Part shown: one piece after another, positions 7,692 through 17,105 of the stretch | How the letters are laid out: every line of letters begins with the position of its first letter | Numbering within the stretch: the first letter of the stretch is position 1 | DNA from: Nocardia pseudobrasiliensis NBRC 108224 | GTDB taxonomy: Bacteria > Actinomycetota > Actinomycetes > Mycobacteriales > Mycobacteriaceae | Direction of reading: 5' to 3' | DNA: 64,000 nt | NCBI RefSeq assembly: GCF_001613105.1 | Contig: NZ_BDBS01000027.1 | Coordinates: 124,001 to 188,000, forward strand | Translations under genes and position numbers: made by a program | The notes under the pieces: generated by a model | What the model saw: only the letters and a program-made list of their open reading frames with translations | Database searches by the model: none | Told to the model about the DNA's origin: nothing

Positions 7692-9172
7692 ACGACGCCG
7701 GGCTGTTGCACGAGCTGCTGGACGAGCGCGCTCGGACGACGCCGGACGGCAGGGCCGTCACCGCGGGTGAATCCACGCTCACCCACGGCGAATTGCGCGA
7801 GGCGAGTCTGCGCCTGGCGGGCTGGCTCGACGCGGTCGGCGTGCGGCGCGGCGATCGGGTCGCGCTGCGGCTGCCCGCCTCGGCGCCGACGACCGCGGTG
7901 CTGTACGCGGTGTCGCGGCTCGGGGCGGCGTTCTGTGTGCTGCACGAGCAGGTCCGCGGGCCCGCGCTCGAACATGTGCTGCGCGATCTGGAACCCGCGG
8001 TCCTGCTCACCGATGATCCGGACGCGCCGGCCGAGGTCGCGGTGTACGGCAGCGCCGAAATCGGCCGCGCGGCGGCCGAATACGCCCCGATCGTCGAGAC
8101 GCCCGCGGTCGCGACGACCGATACCGTCTGCCTGATCTACACCTCCGGCAGCACGTCGCTGCCGAAGGCCGTGGTCACCGAGCATCGACAACTGCTGTTC
8201 GCGGCGCGGGCGATTCAATCCGAGATCCGTTACGCCCCGGGCGATACCGTCTTCGTCCCGCTGCCGCTGGCCTTCGACTACGGCCTGTACCAACTGTTCC
8301 TGGGCGCGATCAGCGGCGCGCACATCTGCCTCGGCGCGCCCGCCGAGGGCGGGGTGGCGCTGCTGCGCGGTCTCGAGCGCGCGCGGGCGACCGTGCTGGC
8401 CGCGACCCCGCCGATCGCGGAAACCCTGGTGTGGCTGCTCGGCCGGGCCCGCAGCATTCCCGGCACGCTGCGGCTGCTCACCACCACCGGCGCGGCCATG
8501 CCCGCGCATACCGCCCGCGCCCTGCGCGCGGCCCTGCCCGCGCTGCGCCTGCAGATCATGTACGGGCTGACCGAATGTAAACGGGTGGCGATCATGCCGC
8601 CGGACGAGGATCTGCGCCGCCCGGGCGCGTCGGGCCGACCGCTGGCCGGTACCGAGGTCGTCGTCCTCGATCCCGGCGATATCGAACTGCCACCCGGCGA
8701 GATCGGCGAATTCGTCGTGCGCGGACCGCATGTGATGGCCGGATACTGGCGGCGCGCCGAACAGACCGAACGCTGCTTCGGCGACACCACCGACGGGCGG
8801 CGGTTCCTGCGCACCGGCGATTTCGGCTGGCTGGACGCCGACGGCTACCTCTACCTCGACGGCCGCCGCGACGATGTCTACAAGGAGCGCGGCCACCGGG
8901 TCAGCGTGCTGGAGATCGAGGCGGCCGTGCGCGAGGTGCCCGAGGTGCGCTCCGCCGCGGTGGTCCCCCCGGGCCCCGACACCCACGCCGTACTGGTGGT
9001 GTCGGGTCCGGTGATCGCGGCGGAGGTGCTGACCCGATTGCGGGCCTTGATCGAGCCCTACAAGGTCCCGCGCCGCTGCGTGGTGATCGAGACGATGCCG
9101 CTGACTGGCAACGGCAAGGTCGATCGCGCCGCGGTGGCCGAGCTGATCGGGGCGGTCCGGATCACTTCGTGA
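7688..9172 (+). CDS. AMP-dependent acyl/amino-acid ligase (ANL superfamily)
   Basis: The 494-residue protein has the ANL core motifs in order: YTSGSTSLPKAV (phosphate loop), YGLTE, RTGDFGWLDADGYLYL, the hinge region DDVYKERGHRVSVLEIE, and a C-terminal NGKVDR with the catalytic lysine at 477. Its GTG start lies inside the stop of the decarboxylase-carrier gene, so the two are translationally coupled. The pairing suggests that this enzyme adenylates an amino or other carboxylic acid and loads it on the carrier domain of its neighbour. It resembles the exosortase A-associated ligases, yet no exosortase is visible in this window. Substrate specificity cannot be read. The 3' end overlaps the convergent lipoprotein gene by 11 bases. 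Confidence 0.85.
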   Translation: MNDAGLLHELLDERARTTPDGRAVTAGESTLTHGELREASLRLAGWLDAVGVRRGDRVALRLPASAPTTAVLYAVSRLGAAFCVLHEQVRGPALEHVLRDLEPAVLLTDDPDAPAEVAVYGSAEIGRAAAEYAPIVETPAVATTDTVCLIYTSGSTSLPKAVVTEHRQLLFAARAIQSEIRYAPGDTVFVPLPLAFDYGLYQLFLGAISGAHICLGAPAEGGVALLRGLERARATVLAATPPIAETLVWLLGRARSIPGTLRLLTTTGAAMPAHTARALRAALPALRLQIMYGLTECKRVAIMPPDEDLRRPGASGRPLAGTEVVVLDPGDIELPPGEIGEFVVRGPHVMAGYWRRAEQTERCFGDTTDGRRFLRTGDFGWLDADGYLYLDGRRDDVYKERGHRVSVLEIEAAVREVPEVRSAAVVPPGPDTHAVLVVSGPVIAAEVLTRLRALIEPYKVPRRCVVIETMPLTGNGKVDRAAVAELIGAVRITS

Positions 9173-10991
9173 AGTACCAGTCCTCGGGCGCGCGGCCGGT
9201 CTGCACCGCCGGGAAGGCCACGCCACCGAGGTTTTTGGCGACGACCTCCATATAGGTGCGCAGCGGCATATTGATCTGCCCGGGCAGGGTCCGGGTGGCG
9301 TACTCCTCGTAGTCGGCGAACGCCTTCTTGTCGTCGGAGTGCAGGGTGGCGTTGATCAGCTCGGTGAGCTTGGGATCGTTGTAACTGCCGATATTGGCGC
9401 TCGAACCCGGCAGCAGCAGCTGATCACCGGTCGGCACGGCGTTGTACTGCTGGTAGCCGAAAAAGCCGATCTGCCAGTCGCACGCCGGACCCGAACCGTG
9501 GCAGTTGCTGATGTCGTCCATCACCGTATTGAATTCCTGCCCCTTCAGATCGAAGACGATTCCGGCCTGGGCGGCGTCGGACTTCCACTGCTGCACGACC
9601 CGGCCGTAGATCGGGTTGCCCGTGGAGTATTCGAGAGTGAACTGCAATCTGGTGCCCGCCGCGACGCCCGCACCGCACTGGTTGTCGGCCGCGCCGGGAT
9701 TGGTGCAGGTCATCACGCCACCCTGATCTGTCCAGCCGTGTCCCGTCAGCAGCGCCCGGGCCTTCGCCTTGTCGAAAGGATATGGGCCCGAACCCCGTTC
9801 GGCGTCGGCGATATAGGGATTCTCCGGTTTGATGGGCACCGGGCCGGTGGTGATCGCGCCGTAACCGCGCATCGCGGAGTCGACGTCGGTTTCCTGATCC
9901 AGCGTCAGTTGCAGGGCTTGGCGGATGTAGAGCTGATTGAAGGTGGCCCCGAATGTCGGATTGGCCATATTCAGAATGGAGGTGCTCCAGCCCCAACCGT
10001 AGGCGGGCACCAGATTGTAATTGGCCTGCAACGGATTCGTGGACGGCAGCTCCTGCGACGCCTTCTTCTCCGGAAGATTGGTCACCTGGACCGAACCCAC
10101 CGAAATGGCGTTCCCCGCGCGCAGTGTATTGAAGGCGGCGTCGGTGCTGGTGAACGGTTCCATCCTGTAGTGCGCCAGACGCGGCTTGTCCGGTCCGCTG
10201 TAGGACGGATTCGGATCGAACGAGATATGGCCCTGCGCATCGAAATTCGTCAGATGCCAGGGGCCGTCGACGACCTGCCACAGCGGATCGGTGGCGTAGG
10301 TGGACAGGTCCTTACTCTTCTCGTACAGATACTTGTAGACCGCCTCGCATTTTGATTGGTCCTCGGCGCAGCCGCCGCTGCCCGGCGCGGCCGCGTCGGA
10401 GGTCTTGTCCCAGGCCAGCGGCAGCGGCGTGATCTGGACGAGCTCCTGTCCGGTGAACCAGGTCGGGGAGTAGGAGTCGTTGAGCTTCAGGGTGATCTGC
10501 CGCGGACCGGTCGCGGTCACCGATCGCACATTGTCGGGGAACTGGCCGACGACGTACTGGGCGAAGTTCTGCTTCTGCGACAGCAGCAGATTCATCCAGA
10601 ACTGGACGTTCTTCGCGTTGACGTCCTCACCGTTGGACCACTTGTAGGGCTTGATATCGATGGTGACCGTGGTGTTGTCGTCGCTGAACTTCGGCGGCGC
10701 GGCCAGACTCTTGGTCTCGTTGAGGCCGATGCCGCCCTGCGCGTCGCCGAACCAGTAGAGCGGGCGGTACATCAGATACTGCAGATCGCCCGTGGCGTAC
10801 CCGCTGTTGTGGGCCGCGTCGTAGAACGGGAAGATCCAATTCGGCTGGGTGCCGGGCGCTTCGGCGAAGACCGCGGTGCCACCCTCCTGCGGCGCGCCGC
10901 CCGAATGCGTACCGCCCGAACCACATCCGGACAGCACCGATATCGCGAATACGAGCGCACCGACCGCGCTCGGTAATCTTCTCACCCTCAT
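9162..10991 (-). CDS. ABC transporter substrate-binding lipoprotein, oligopeptide family (SBP family 5)
   Basis: The 609-residue protein has a lipoprotein signal peptide with lipobox LSGC (Cys23), followed by a flexible Gly/Ser stretch. The mature part fits family 5 solute-binding proteins: YLMYRPLYWFGD, an internal VTIDIKPYKWSNGEDVNAKNV (the usual LRxGVKWSDGxPxTAxDV region), and LYIRQALQLTLDQ. It is anchored outside the membrane and delivers peptides or similar ligands to the permease pair. Its ATG overlaps the stop of the upstream ATPase gene, placing it last in a four-gene dpp/opp-type operon. Ligand identity is unknown. Confidence 0.9.
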   Translation of the reverse strand: MRVRRLPSAVGALVFAISVLSGCGSGGTHSGGAPQEGGTAVFAEAPGTQPNWIFPFYDAAHNSGYATGDLQYLMYRPLYWFGDAQGGIGLNETKSLAAPPKFSDDNTTVTIDIKPYKWSNGEDVNAKNVQFWMNLLLSQKQNFAQYVVGQFPDNVRSVTATGPRQITLKLNDSYSPTWFTGQELVQITPLPLAWDKTSDAAAPGSGGCAEDQSKCEAVYKYLYEKSKDLSTYATDPLWQVVDGPWHLTNFDAQGHISFDPNPSYSGPDKPRLAHYRMEPFTSTDAAFNTLRAGNAISVGSVQVTNLPEKKASQELPSTNPLQANYNLVPAYGWGWSTSILNMANPTFGATFNQLYIRQALQLTLDQETDVDSAMRGYGAITTGPVPIKPENPYIADAERGSGPYPFDKAKARALLTGHGWTDQGGVMTCTNPGAADNQCGAGVAAGTRLQFTLEYSTGNPIYGRVVQQWKSDAAQAGIVFDLKGQEFNTVMDDISNCHGSGPACDWQIGFFGYQQYNAVPTGDQLLLPGSSANIGSYNDPKLTELINATLHSDDKKAFADYEEYATRTLPGQINMPLRTYMEVVAKNLGGVAFPAVQTGRAPEDWYFTK

Positions 10992-13021
10992 CCCCGGACT
11001 TCCTCTCTGTGGGGCACATCCTGCGCCGGCTCACCGGCCAGCGGGAAATGGCAGGCGGCCTGATGACCGTTTGCGCCGAACGGCCGCATCGGCGGCTCCT
11101 CGTGCGCGCAGATCTCCTGCGCCAGTGGACATCTGGTCCGGAATCGACAGCCCGACGGTGGGTTTCGCGCCGACGGCAGCTCCCCCGCGATGACGCCGAG
11201 GCGCTCGCGCGCGGCCCAGGGATCGGCGATCGGGACGGCGCCGATCAGGCCGTGGGTGTAGGGGTGGCGCGGGGTGCGATAGACCTCGGCGGCCGGACCG
11301 GATTCGACCAGTTTGCCCAGATACATCACGCCGATCCGGGTGGACAGATAGCGCACCACCGACAGGTCGTGGGAGATGAACAGGTAGGTCAGGCCGTGGC
11401 GGCGGCGCAGATCGCTCATCAGATTCAGGATCTGTGCCTGGATCGAGACGTCCAGCGCCGACACCGGTTCGTCGGCGACGATGAGTTTCGGTTCCAGCGC
11501 CAGCGCGCGGGCCAGCGCCAGGCGCTGGCGCTGGCCGCCGGAGAACTCGTGCGGATAGCGTTCGGCCGCGGCCGCGGGCAGGCCGACCTCGCCGAGCAGT
11601 TCCCGCACCCGGGCCGCGCGCTGCGCGCGGGTTCCGACGCCGTGGATCACCAGGGGTTCGGCGATTACGGTCCCGGCCCGCATGCGGGGATCCAGGGAGG
11701 AGTAGGTGTCCTGGAACACCAGATGCGTATCGCCCTCGATGGCGATACTGCCTCCGGTCGGGGTTTCCAGGCCCACGACGCAGCGGCCGATCGTGGACTT
11801 ACCGCAGCCGGATTCGCCGACCAGGCCGAAGGTTTCGCCCGCGGCGACGGAGAAACTCACATCCGCGATCGCGGATATCGCGCCGACTCGTCGGCGCAGG
11901 ATCGCGCCCGAGGTCACCGGAAAATCCTTGACCAGGTTTCGCACGGTGAGCAGCGGCGGCGCGACCGCGGCGGCCGGGGCGTCGAGTACGGCGGGTGCGC
12001 GGCCTGGTTCACGCACATCGATGCGACCGGTCGGTTCTGTCAGTTCGGAATCGCCGACCGGGTGAAAGCAGGCGTAGTCGTGGCCCGCGATCTCCCCGCG
12101 CAGCGGTGGCTCCTCCGCGCGGCAGCGGTCGGTCGCATGGCGGCAGCGCGGCGCGAATCGACAGGCGCGCGGGGGATCGAGCAGTTCCGGCGGCAGGCCC
12201 GGAATGCTGTACAGCCGGTCGCCGGTATCGGCCGAATTCTCCGGCAGCGCTTCGAAAAGCGCCTCGGTGTAGGGGTGGCGCGGATTGCCGAACAGCTGTC
12301 TGGTGTCGGTGAGTTCGGCGATGCGCCCCGCGTACATCACCGCGACTCGATCCGCGCGTCCGGCCACCACGCCGAGATCGTGGGTGACCAGGATGACGGC
12401 CATGCCGACCCTGGCGCGCAGTTCATCGATGAGCTCGAGGATCTGATGCTGGATGGTCACGTCGAGCGCGGTGGTCGGCTCGTCGGCGATCAGCAGATCC
12501 GGCTCGCACACCAGCGCGCGGGCGATCATGACGCGCTGGCGCATTCCGCCGGAGAGCTGATGCGGGTAGTCGTTCGATCGCTCGGCCGCGCGCGGCAGCC
12601 CGACCAGGCCGAGCACCTCGAGCACGCGCTCGCGGCGGGCCGCGGGCGAGAGGTCGGTATGCAGTTCCAGCGGTTCGCCGACCTGCCTGCCGATGGGCAG
12701 GGTTGGATTCAGCGAGCTCAGCGGGTCCTGGAAGACCATGCCGATCCGGCCGCCGCGAATCCGGCGCAACTCCGGTTCGGGCAGCCGCGCGATGTCCTCG
12801 CCGCCGAGCAGGATGCGGCCGGAGGCGATCCGGCCGCCCTCGGGCAGCAGCCGCAGGATCGACAGGGCCGTCATGGTCTTACCGCAGCCGGATTCGCCTA
12901 CCAGCCCGAGTAATTCGCCACGGCCGACCCGCAGCGACACCCCGTCCACGGCGTGCACGACGCCGTCACGGACTTCGATCGTGGTATGCAGATCGTCGAG
13001 TTCCAGTACCGGCTCGGTCAT
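10988..13021 (-). CDS. Fused two-domain peptide ABC transporter ATPase (DppD-DppF type)
   Basis: Two complete ATPase domains lie in one 677-residue chain. Domain 1 has Walker A GESGCGKT, signature LSGGMRQRVMIARAL and Walker B LLIADEPTTALD. Domain 2 has GESGCGKST, FSGGQRQRLALARAL and LIVADEPVSALD. Each is followed by the oligopeptide/dipeptide C-terminal cysteine-containing region (ACRFAPRCRHATDRC and GCRFRTRCPLAQEIC). The latter are typical of Dpp/Opp ATPases that can carry a [4Fe-4S] cluster. The ATG at 13021 is chosen because it falls two bases before the end of the permease stop region and begins MTEPVLELDDL. The fused form powers the permeases encoded just upstream. Confidence 0.92.
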   Translation of the reverse strand: MTEPVLELDDLHTTIEVRDGVVHAVDGVSLRVGRGELLGLVGESGCGKTMTALSILRLLPEGGRIASGRILLGGEDIARLPEPELRRIRGGRIGMVFQDPLSSLNPTLPIGRQVGEPLELHTDLSPAARRERVLEVLGLVGLPRAAERSNDYPHQLSGGMRQRVMIARALVCEPDLLIADEPTTALDVTIQHQILELIDELRARVGMAVILVTHDLGVVAGRADRVAVMYAGRIAELTDTRQLFGNPRHPYTEALFEALPENSADTGDRLYSIPGLPPELLDPPRACRFAPRCRHATDRCRAEEPPLRGEIAGHDYACFHPVGDSELTEPTGRIDVREPGRAPAVLDAPAAAVAPPLLTVRNLVKDFPVTSGAILRRRVGAISAIADVSFSVAAGETFGLVGESGCGKSTIGRCVVGLETPTGGSIAIEGDTHLVFQDTYSSLDPRMRAGTVIAEPLVIHGVGTRAQRAARVRELLGEVGLPAAAAERYPHEFSGGQRQRLALARALALEPKLIVADEPVSALDVSIQAQILNLMSDLRRRHGLTYLFISHDLSVVRYLSTRIGVMYLGKLVESGPAAEVYRTPRHPYTHGLIGAVPIADPWAARERLGVIAGELPSARNPPSGCRFRTRCPLAQEICAHEEPPMRPFGANGHQAACHFPLAGEPAQDVPHREEVRG

Positions 13022-13022
13022 T

Positions 13023-13874
13023 TCAGCGCCTCCGCAGCCGGACCTCGAGCGCATCGCGCAGCGCGTCGCCGAGGAAGTTGAAACCGATGACGACCAGCAT
13101 GATCGCGATACCCGGCGGCAGGATCATCCACCAATAGCCGTTCTGCACGAATTCCGTTGCGTTGGAAAGCATATTGCCCCAGTCGGCATGCGGCGGGGCC
13201 ATGCCGAGGCCGAGATAGCTCAGCGCGGCGACGAGCAGGATCGCGTCGGCCACCTGGAAGGTCGCGTTCACCACGATGGTGCCGATCGCGTTGGGCACAA
13301 TGTGCCGCACGATCGCGCGGCCGTTGCCGCCGCCCATCATCGTGACGGCCTGCACGTATTCCCTTGTGCGCAAGGACAATGTCTCCCCGCGCACCAGCCG
13401 CGCGGGGGTCAGCCAGGCCGCGAAGGACACCACCACGATCAGCAGCCCGACCGAGGCGGTGAAGATCGAGGACAGGATCAGCAGCAGAAACAGCGTCGGA
13501 ATCGCGAGCAGGGTGTCGACCACGCGCATCATCGCCGCGTCGAGCACGCCGCCGACGAAACCCGCGATCGCGCCCCACAACGCGCCGAAGACAGTCGCGA
13601 TGATCGAGGCGGCCACCCCGATCTCGAGTGAGGCGCGTCCGCCCGCCATCAATCGGCCGAGTTCGTCGTAGCCGACATCGTCGGTGCCCAGCGGATGCGC
13701 GGCACTCGGCGGCTGATTGGCGCCCGCGAGATCGGTGGTGATCTGGTCGGTGTGATATATCAGCGGGCCCACGAAACAGAACAGCAGGAACAGCGCGATC
13801 AGCCCGAGGCCGACCAGGGCCAGCTTGTTCTCGAGCAGCGCTCGGCCGGGAACGTTTCGTGTGATATCGGTCAT
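13023..13874 (-). CDS. Peptide ABC transporter permease, DppC type
   Basis: The 283 residues carry five to six membrane segments and the DppC-type N-terminal pattern HPLGTDDVGYDELGRLMAGGRASLEIG. The EAA loop is present (EYVQAVTMMGGGNGRAIVRHIVPNAIG) and contacts the ATPase. The C-terminal LGDALRDALEVRLR is the canonical end of the family. Its start overlaps the stop of the DppB-type gene (ATGA) and its stop is two bases from the ATPase start, so the operon is tightly coupled. It forms the inner-membrane pore with the DppB-type partner. Confidence 0.92.
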   Translation of the reverse strand: MTDITRNVPGRALLENKLALVGLGLIALFLLFCFVGPLIYHTDQITTDLAGANQPPSAAHPLGTDDVGYDELGRLMAGGRASLEIGVAASIIATVFGALWGAIAGFVGGVLDAAMMRVVDTLLAIPTLFLLLILSSIFTASVGLLIVVVSFAAWLTPARLVRGETLSLRTREYVQAVTMMGGGNGRAIVRHIVPNAIGTIVVNATFQVADAILLVAALSYLGLGMAPPHADWGNMLSNATEFVQNGYWWMILPPGIAIMLVVIGFNFLGDALRDALEVRLRRR

Positions 13875-14821
13875 CAGTACTTCACCCTCGGATCCAGCAC
13901 GGCGTAACCGATATCGGCGAGCAGCGAACCCACGACGGTCGCGATAGCGACCAGCAGGCCGATACCCAGCAGGATCGGGTAGTCGTGCACCTGCGCACCC
14001 TGGACGAAGATGAAACCCATCCCGGGATAGTTGAACACCTGCTCGGTGATCAGCGCGCCCGCGAACAGGTTCGGCAGTGTGATGCCGAGCAGGGTGACGA
14101 TCGGGATCAGCGAATTGCGCAGCACATGCCGCAGCAGCACCCGGCCGTCGCTCGCGCCCCCGGCCAGCGCGGTGCGCACATAGTCCTGCTGCAGGTTCTC
14201 CATCACCGACGAGCGCACATATCGACTGAAGGAGGCGATGGTGATCAACGCCAGTGTCGACACCGGCAGCACCAGCCCGGAGACCTGACCGAAGATCTCG
14301 GCGAGGCTGTCACCGTTCGGCCCGACCGGCGGGAACCAGTGCAGTTCGATGGCGAACAACAGGATCAGCAGTTCGCCGAGGAAGAAGCTCGGCATGGCGT
14401 AGAACGCGAACGACAGGCCGGTCACGGTGTAGTCGCCGAGGGTGTTGCGGCTGCGGGCCTGATAGATCCCGATCGGCACGGCCACGATCAGGGCGACCAC
14501 GGTCGACAGCGTCATCAGGATGAGTGTCTTGGGCAGATGCTCGGTGATCACATCCAGGACCGGCTGATTGAGCTTGTAGGAATAGCCCAGGTCACCGTGC
14601 AGAACACCGCCCGCCCAGTGCAGGAACTGGGCGAACAGCGGCCGGTCGTAGCCGTTCTGGTGCATGAAGGTGTCGATCTGCTGCGGGGTCGCCTTGGGCC
14701 CGAGGATCGCGCGGGCCGGACCGCCCGGCAGCAGCTGCAGCAGCGTGAAGGTGAGGACGGCGACCAGCACGACGACGATGACCGACTGCAGCACGCGCCG
14801 GAGGAGATATCCCGTCACCAT
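13874..14821 (-). CDS. Peptide ABC transporter permease, DppB type
   Basis: The 315-residue protein starts MVTGYLLRRVLQSVIVVVLVAVLTF, the hallmark of DppB/OppB permeases. It then has LLPGGPARAILGPKATPQQID, six predicted membrane segments, and the EAA-like loop DYVRTALAGGASDGRVLLRHVLRNSLIP. It ends in DIGYAVLDPRVKY, also canonical. It is the first gene of the operon dppB-dppC-dppDF-SBP. The 129 bases upstream, shared with the divergent Tat-exported protein gene, should contain the operon promoter, though no clear operator is visible. Confidence 0.92.
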   Translation of the reverse strand: MVTGYLLRRVLQSVIVVVLVAVLTFTLLQLLPGGPARAILGPKATPQQIDTFMHQNGYDRPLFAQFLHWAGGVLHGDLGYSYKLNQPVLDVITEHLPKTLILMTLSTVVALIVAVPIGIYQARSRNTLGDYTVTGLSFAFYAMPSFFLGELLILLFAIELHWFPPVGPNGDSLAEIFGQVSGLVLPVSTLALITIASFSRYVRSSVMENLQQDYVRTALAGGASDGRVLLRHVLRNSLIPIVTLLGITLPNLFAGALITEQVFNYPGMGFIFVQGAQVHDYPILLGIGLLVAIATVVGSLLADIGYAVLDPRVKY

Positions 14822-14950
14822 GCGCGAATGTTAGCCATGTGAAATGCTTGCGTCCACGGATTCGACGCAGCCAGATTGTTTCAATTTGCCTGTGCGGCAG
14901 CCGATCTCTCGCCCTGCAGAATTCCGCGGCAGCGGGCACAATGCGGACTC

Positions 14951-15910
14951 GTGTCAGTGTCTCGCCGCAGTCTGTTCCAGCTCGGCGCCGGTCTCACGGC
15001 CGCCGCCCTGACAACCACCCGTCCGATCACCGCCCGCGCCGCGGTACCCGCGGGCCGATTCGAGTTGACCGCGCCCTCGACCACCCTGCTCTGGCGCAAA
15101 TCACTGCACGACGAGACCGTCCTGCAGTCCTTCGCCGTCGACAACGCCCACGGGCATATCTACGCGGTGCAGCTGAAGAACGGCGGCGGATCGGATGCCG
15201 CCGGGGATCTGTGCCTGACCAAACTGTCCGAGAACGGGTCGGTGCTCGGCCACATGTATCTGATGGGCTTCGGGCACGGGGTGCAGATCGGGGTCGAGCC
15301 GTCGGGATCCTCGGCCTTCCTGTGGACCGAGACCGATGCGGCGAGCAATGGTGGCAGCGCACGGGGCACGCGACTCGGGCGGTTCGAATTCGCCGACGGC
15401 CGCACCCTCACCGCATCCTCGCCCGAACTCACCAAGTACAGTCCGGTGGCCGGTGCGAGCATCACCACCTGTGCGATCGATCCCTCGACCGATCGGCTGA
15501 TCATGCGCTATTCGGATGGAAATGCTTTCCGCTACGCGGTATTCGAGCTGGCGACGGTGAAGGCGGGCGGGACGACGCGGCTCTACGACATCGCCCAGCC
15601 CGACGATCTGGGCACCTTCCAGGGCTACACCGCCTACGGCAACTACCTCTACCTGCTGAGCGGAAACGCTTACGGCGACGACAATCCCCCGCCCGGCAAC
15701 ACCTACATCACCAGTGTCGATCTGCGCACGGGCGCGCGGGTGCAGCACGAGCTGAGCCAGGCGGGGAAGTCGCTGGACTATCGCGAGCCGGAGGGCATGG
15801 CGATCCAGATCGCCTCGGGCGCACCGCGACTGTGCTTCGGATTCGCCTCCGGCGCGCCGAAAGGCCGTCAGGCCAACGTCTTCTACAAATACGAACTCGT
15901 CGACAGGTAG
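14951..15910 (+). CDS. Tat-exported beta-propeller-like protein (TagC/P68 receptor-binding-like)
   Basis: Translation is placed at GTG 14951, giving a 319-residue protein that begins with a twin-arginine signal (SVSRRSLFQLGAGLTAAAL). An open frame extends 25 codons further upstream but would bury the signal. The mature part has repeated beta patterns such as DETVLQSFAVDNAHGHIYAVQL, HGVQIGVEPSG and QGYTAYGNYLYLLSG. These resemble the actinobacterial family annotated teichoic acid biosynthesis protein C, whose fold is a phage receptor-binding-like beta-propeller. It is probably an extracellular or cell-surface protein. It is divergent from the dpp-type operon. No enzyme activity is proposed. 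Confidence 0.72.
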   Translation: MSVSRRSLFQLGAGLTAAALTTTRPITARAAVPAGRFELTAPSTTLLWRKSLHDETVLQSFAVDNAHGHIYAVQLKNGGGSDAAGDLCLTKLSENGSVLGHMYLMGFGHGVQIGVEPSGSSAFLWTETDAASNGGSARGTRLGRFEFADGRTLTASSPELTKYSPVAGASITTCAIDPSTDRLIMRYSDGNAFRYAVFELATVKAGGTTRLYDIAQPDDLGTFQGYTAYGNYLYLLSGNAYGDDNPPPGNTYITSVDLRTGARVQHELSQAGKSLDYREPEGMAIQIASGAPRLCFGFASGAPKGRQANVFYKYELVDR

Positions 15911-15917
15911 TGAGTCG

Positions 15918-17105
15918 TCACTTGGTGGGCAGCGCCTCGCCGCGCTGGGCCCGCAGGAGTTCGCGGCGCTCGCGATCCTTGATCCACCAGGTGCGCGCGC
16001 CCGGTTTGCGGGCCTCGTAGGCCAATGTCCGAATAGTGCTGCGGCAGACGAATTCCTTGCCGAGCGCGGCGAGCCATCCACTCAGGTAGAACCGCGTCGC
16101 CTTGTCGTTGCGCCGCGACAGCTGCGTCACGCCCGCGCGGCGGCCCAGACTGATGTTCTGGCCGACGGATCCGACGTCCAGCGGCGCGGGCTGCGTGCCG
16201 GCGATCCTGCTGAGCACGGTCTCGGCGGCCTGCGGACCCAATTGCATCGCGGTCTGACAGGCCATTCGAACCGGCAGATCCGACGGCGCGGCGGCGTCGC
16301 CCGCCGCGATGATGCGGTCGTCGTCGACACTGGTCAGCGTCTCGTCGGTGCGCAGACGGCCCACGGCGTCGGTGCTCAGGCCGCTGCGGGCGGCCAGATC
16401 CGGTACGCCGAATCCGGCGGTCCAGATGGTCACCGCGCTCCGCAGTTCGCGGCCGTCGGCGAGTCGGATGGTATCGCGAGTCACGGCTTGTACCAACGTA
16501 TCCGGGCCCTCGACCACGGCCGCGCCGAGCTTGTTCAACCGACGGGCGACCGCCCGCCGACCGCGCGGATGCAGGTACGGGCCGAGCTCGCCGCCGCACA
16601 CCAGGGTCACCGCCCGGCCCCGCGCGGCGAGTTCGGCGGCGGTTTCGATACCGGTCGGACCGGCGCCGATCACCGTCACCGGGGATGTGGCAGGCGTCGC
16701 GTCGAGGACCGGCAGCAGTCGGTGCGCCTGCTCCAGATCGGCTATCGGATAAGCGAATTCGGCCGCACCCGGCACCTGCGGGTCGGCGCTGCCGCTGCCC
16801 ACGGCGTAGATCAGATAGTCGTAGCCGACCGTATCGCCGGAGCTCAGCGTCACGCGGCGAGCGGGCGCGTCGATCCGGGTCACGGTGTCGACCACCAGCC
16901 GCACGCGCTCGGCCAAAACCTTGCGGTAGTCCACGACCGCTTCGCCGGTGCCGGTGATCAACTGGTGCAGGCGGATTCGCTCCACGAAGGTCGGACGCGG
17001 ATTGATCAGTGTCACGGTGACGTCGCCGCGCTGAGTCAGGCGGTTGGCCGCCATGACACCGGCGTACCCCCCGCCGATCACGATCACCTCGATGTTCTCG
17101 GTCAT
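15918..17105 (-). CDS. NAD(P)/FAD-dependent oxidoreductase, NDH-2-like
   Basis: The ATG at 17105 follows GAAGGAGGG with good spacing and starts the protein exactly at the FAD-binding motif (TENIEVIVIGGGYAGVMAANRL). An upstream in-frame extension of 80 codons is rejected. The 395-residue chain has a second Rossmann motif for NAD(P)H (VTVIGAGPTGIETAAELAARG) and the late FAD motif (RIIAAGDAAAP). This is the pyridine nucleotide-disulphide/NDH-2-like architecture without CxxxxC. Such proteins oxidise NADH with quinones or other acceptors at the membrane. There is no clear C-terminal membrane anchor, so the acceptor is uncertain. Confidence 0.85.
   Translation of the reverse strand: MTENIEVIVIGGGYAGVMAANRLTQRGDVTVTLINPRPTFVERIRLHQLITGTGEAVVDYRKVLAERVRLVVDTVTRIDAPARRVTLSSGDTVGYDYLIYAVGSGSADPQVPGAAEFAYPIADLEQAHRLLPVLDATPATSPVTVIGAGPTGIETAAELAARGRAVTLVCGGELGPYLHPRGRRAVARRLNKLGAAVVEGPDTLVQAVTRDTIRLADGRELRSAVTIWTAGFGVPDLAARSGLSTDAVGRLRTDETLTSVDDDRIIAAGDAAAPSDLPVRMACQTAMQLGPQAAETVLSRIAGTQPAPLDVGSVGQNISLGRRAGVTQLSRRNDKATRFYLSGWLAALGKEFVCRSTIRTLAYEARKPGARTWWIKDRERRELLRAQRGEALPTK

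Noticed and set aside
10988..13021. The double ATPase considered as a frameshift fusion or assembly error
   Set aside because: Fused DppD-DppF proteins are common in actinobacteria and the linker is in frame with normal codon use.
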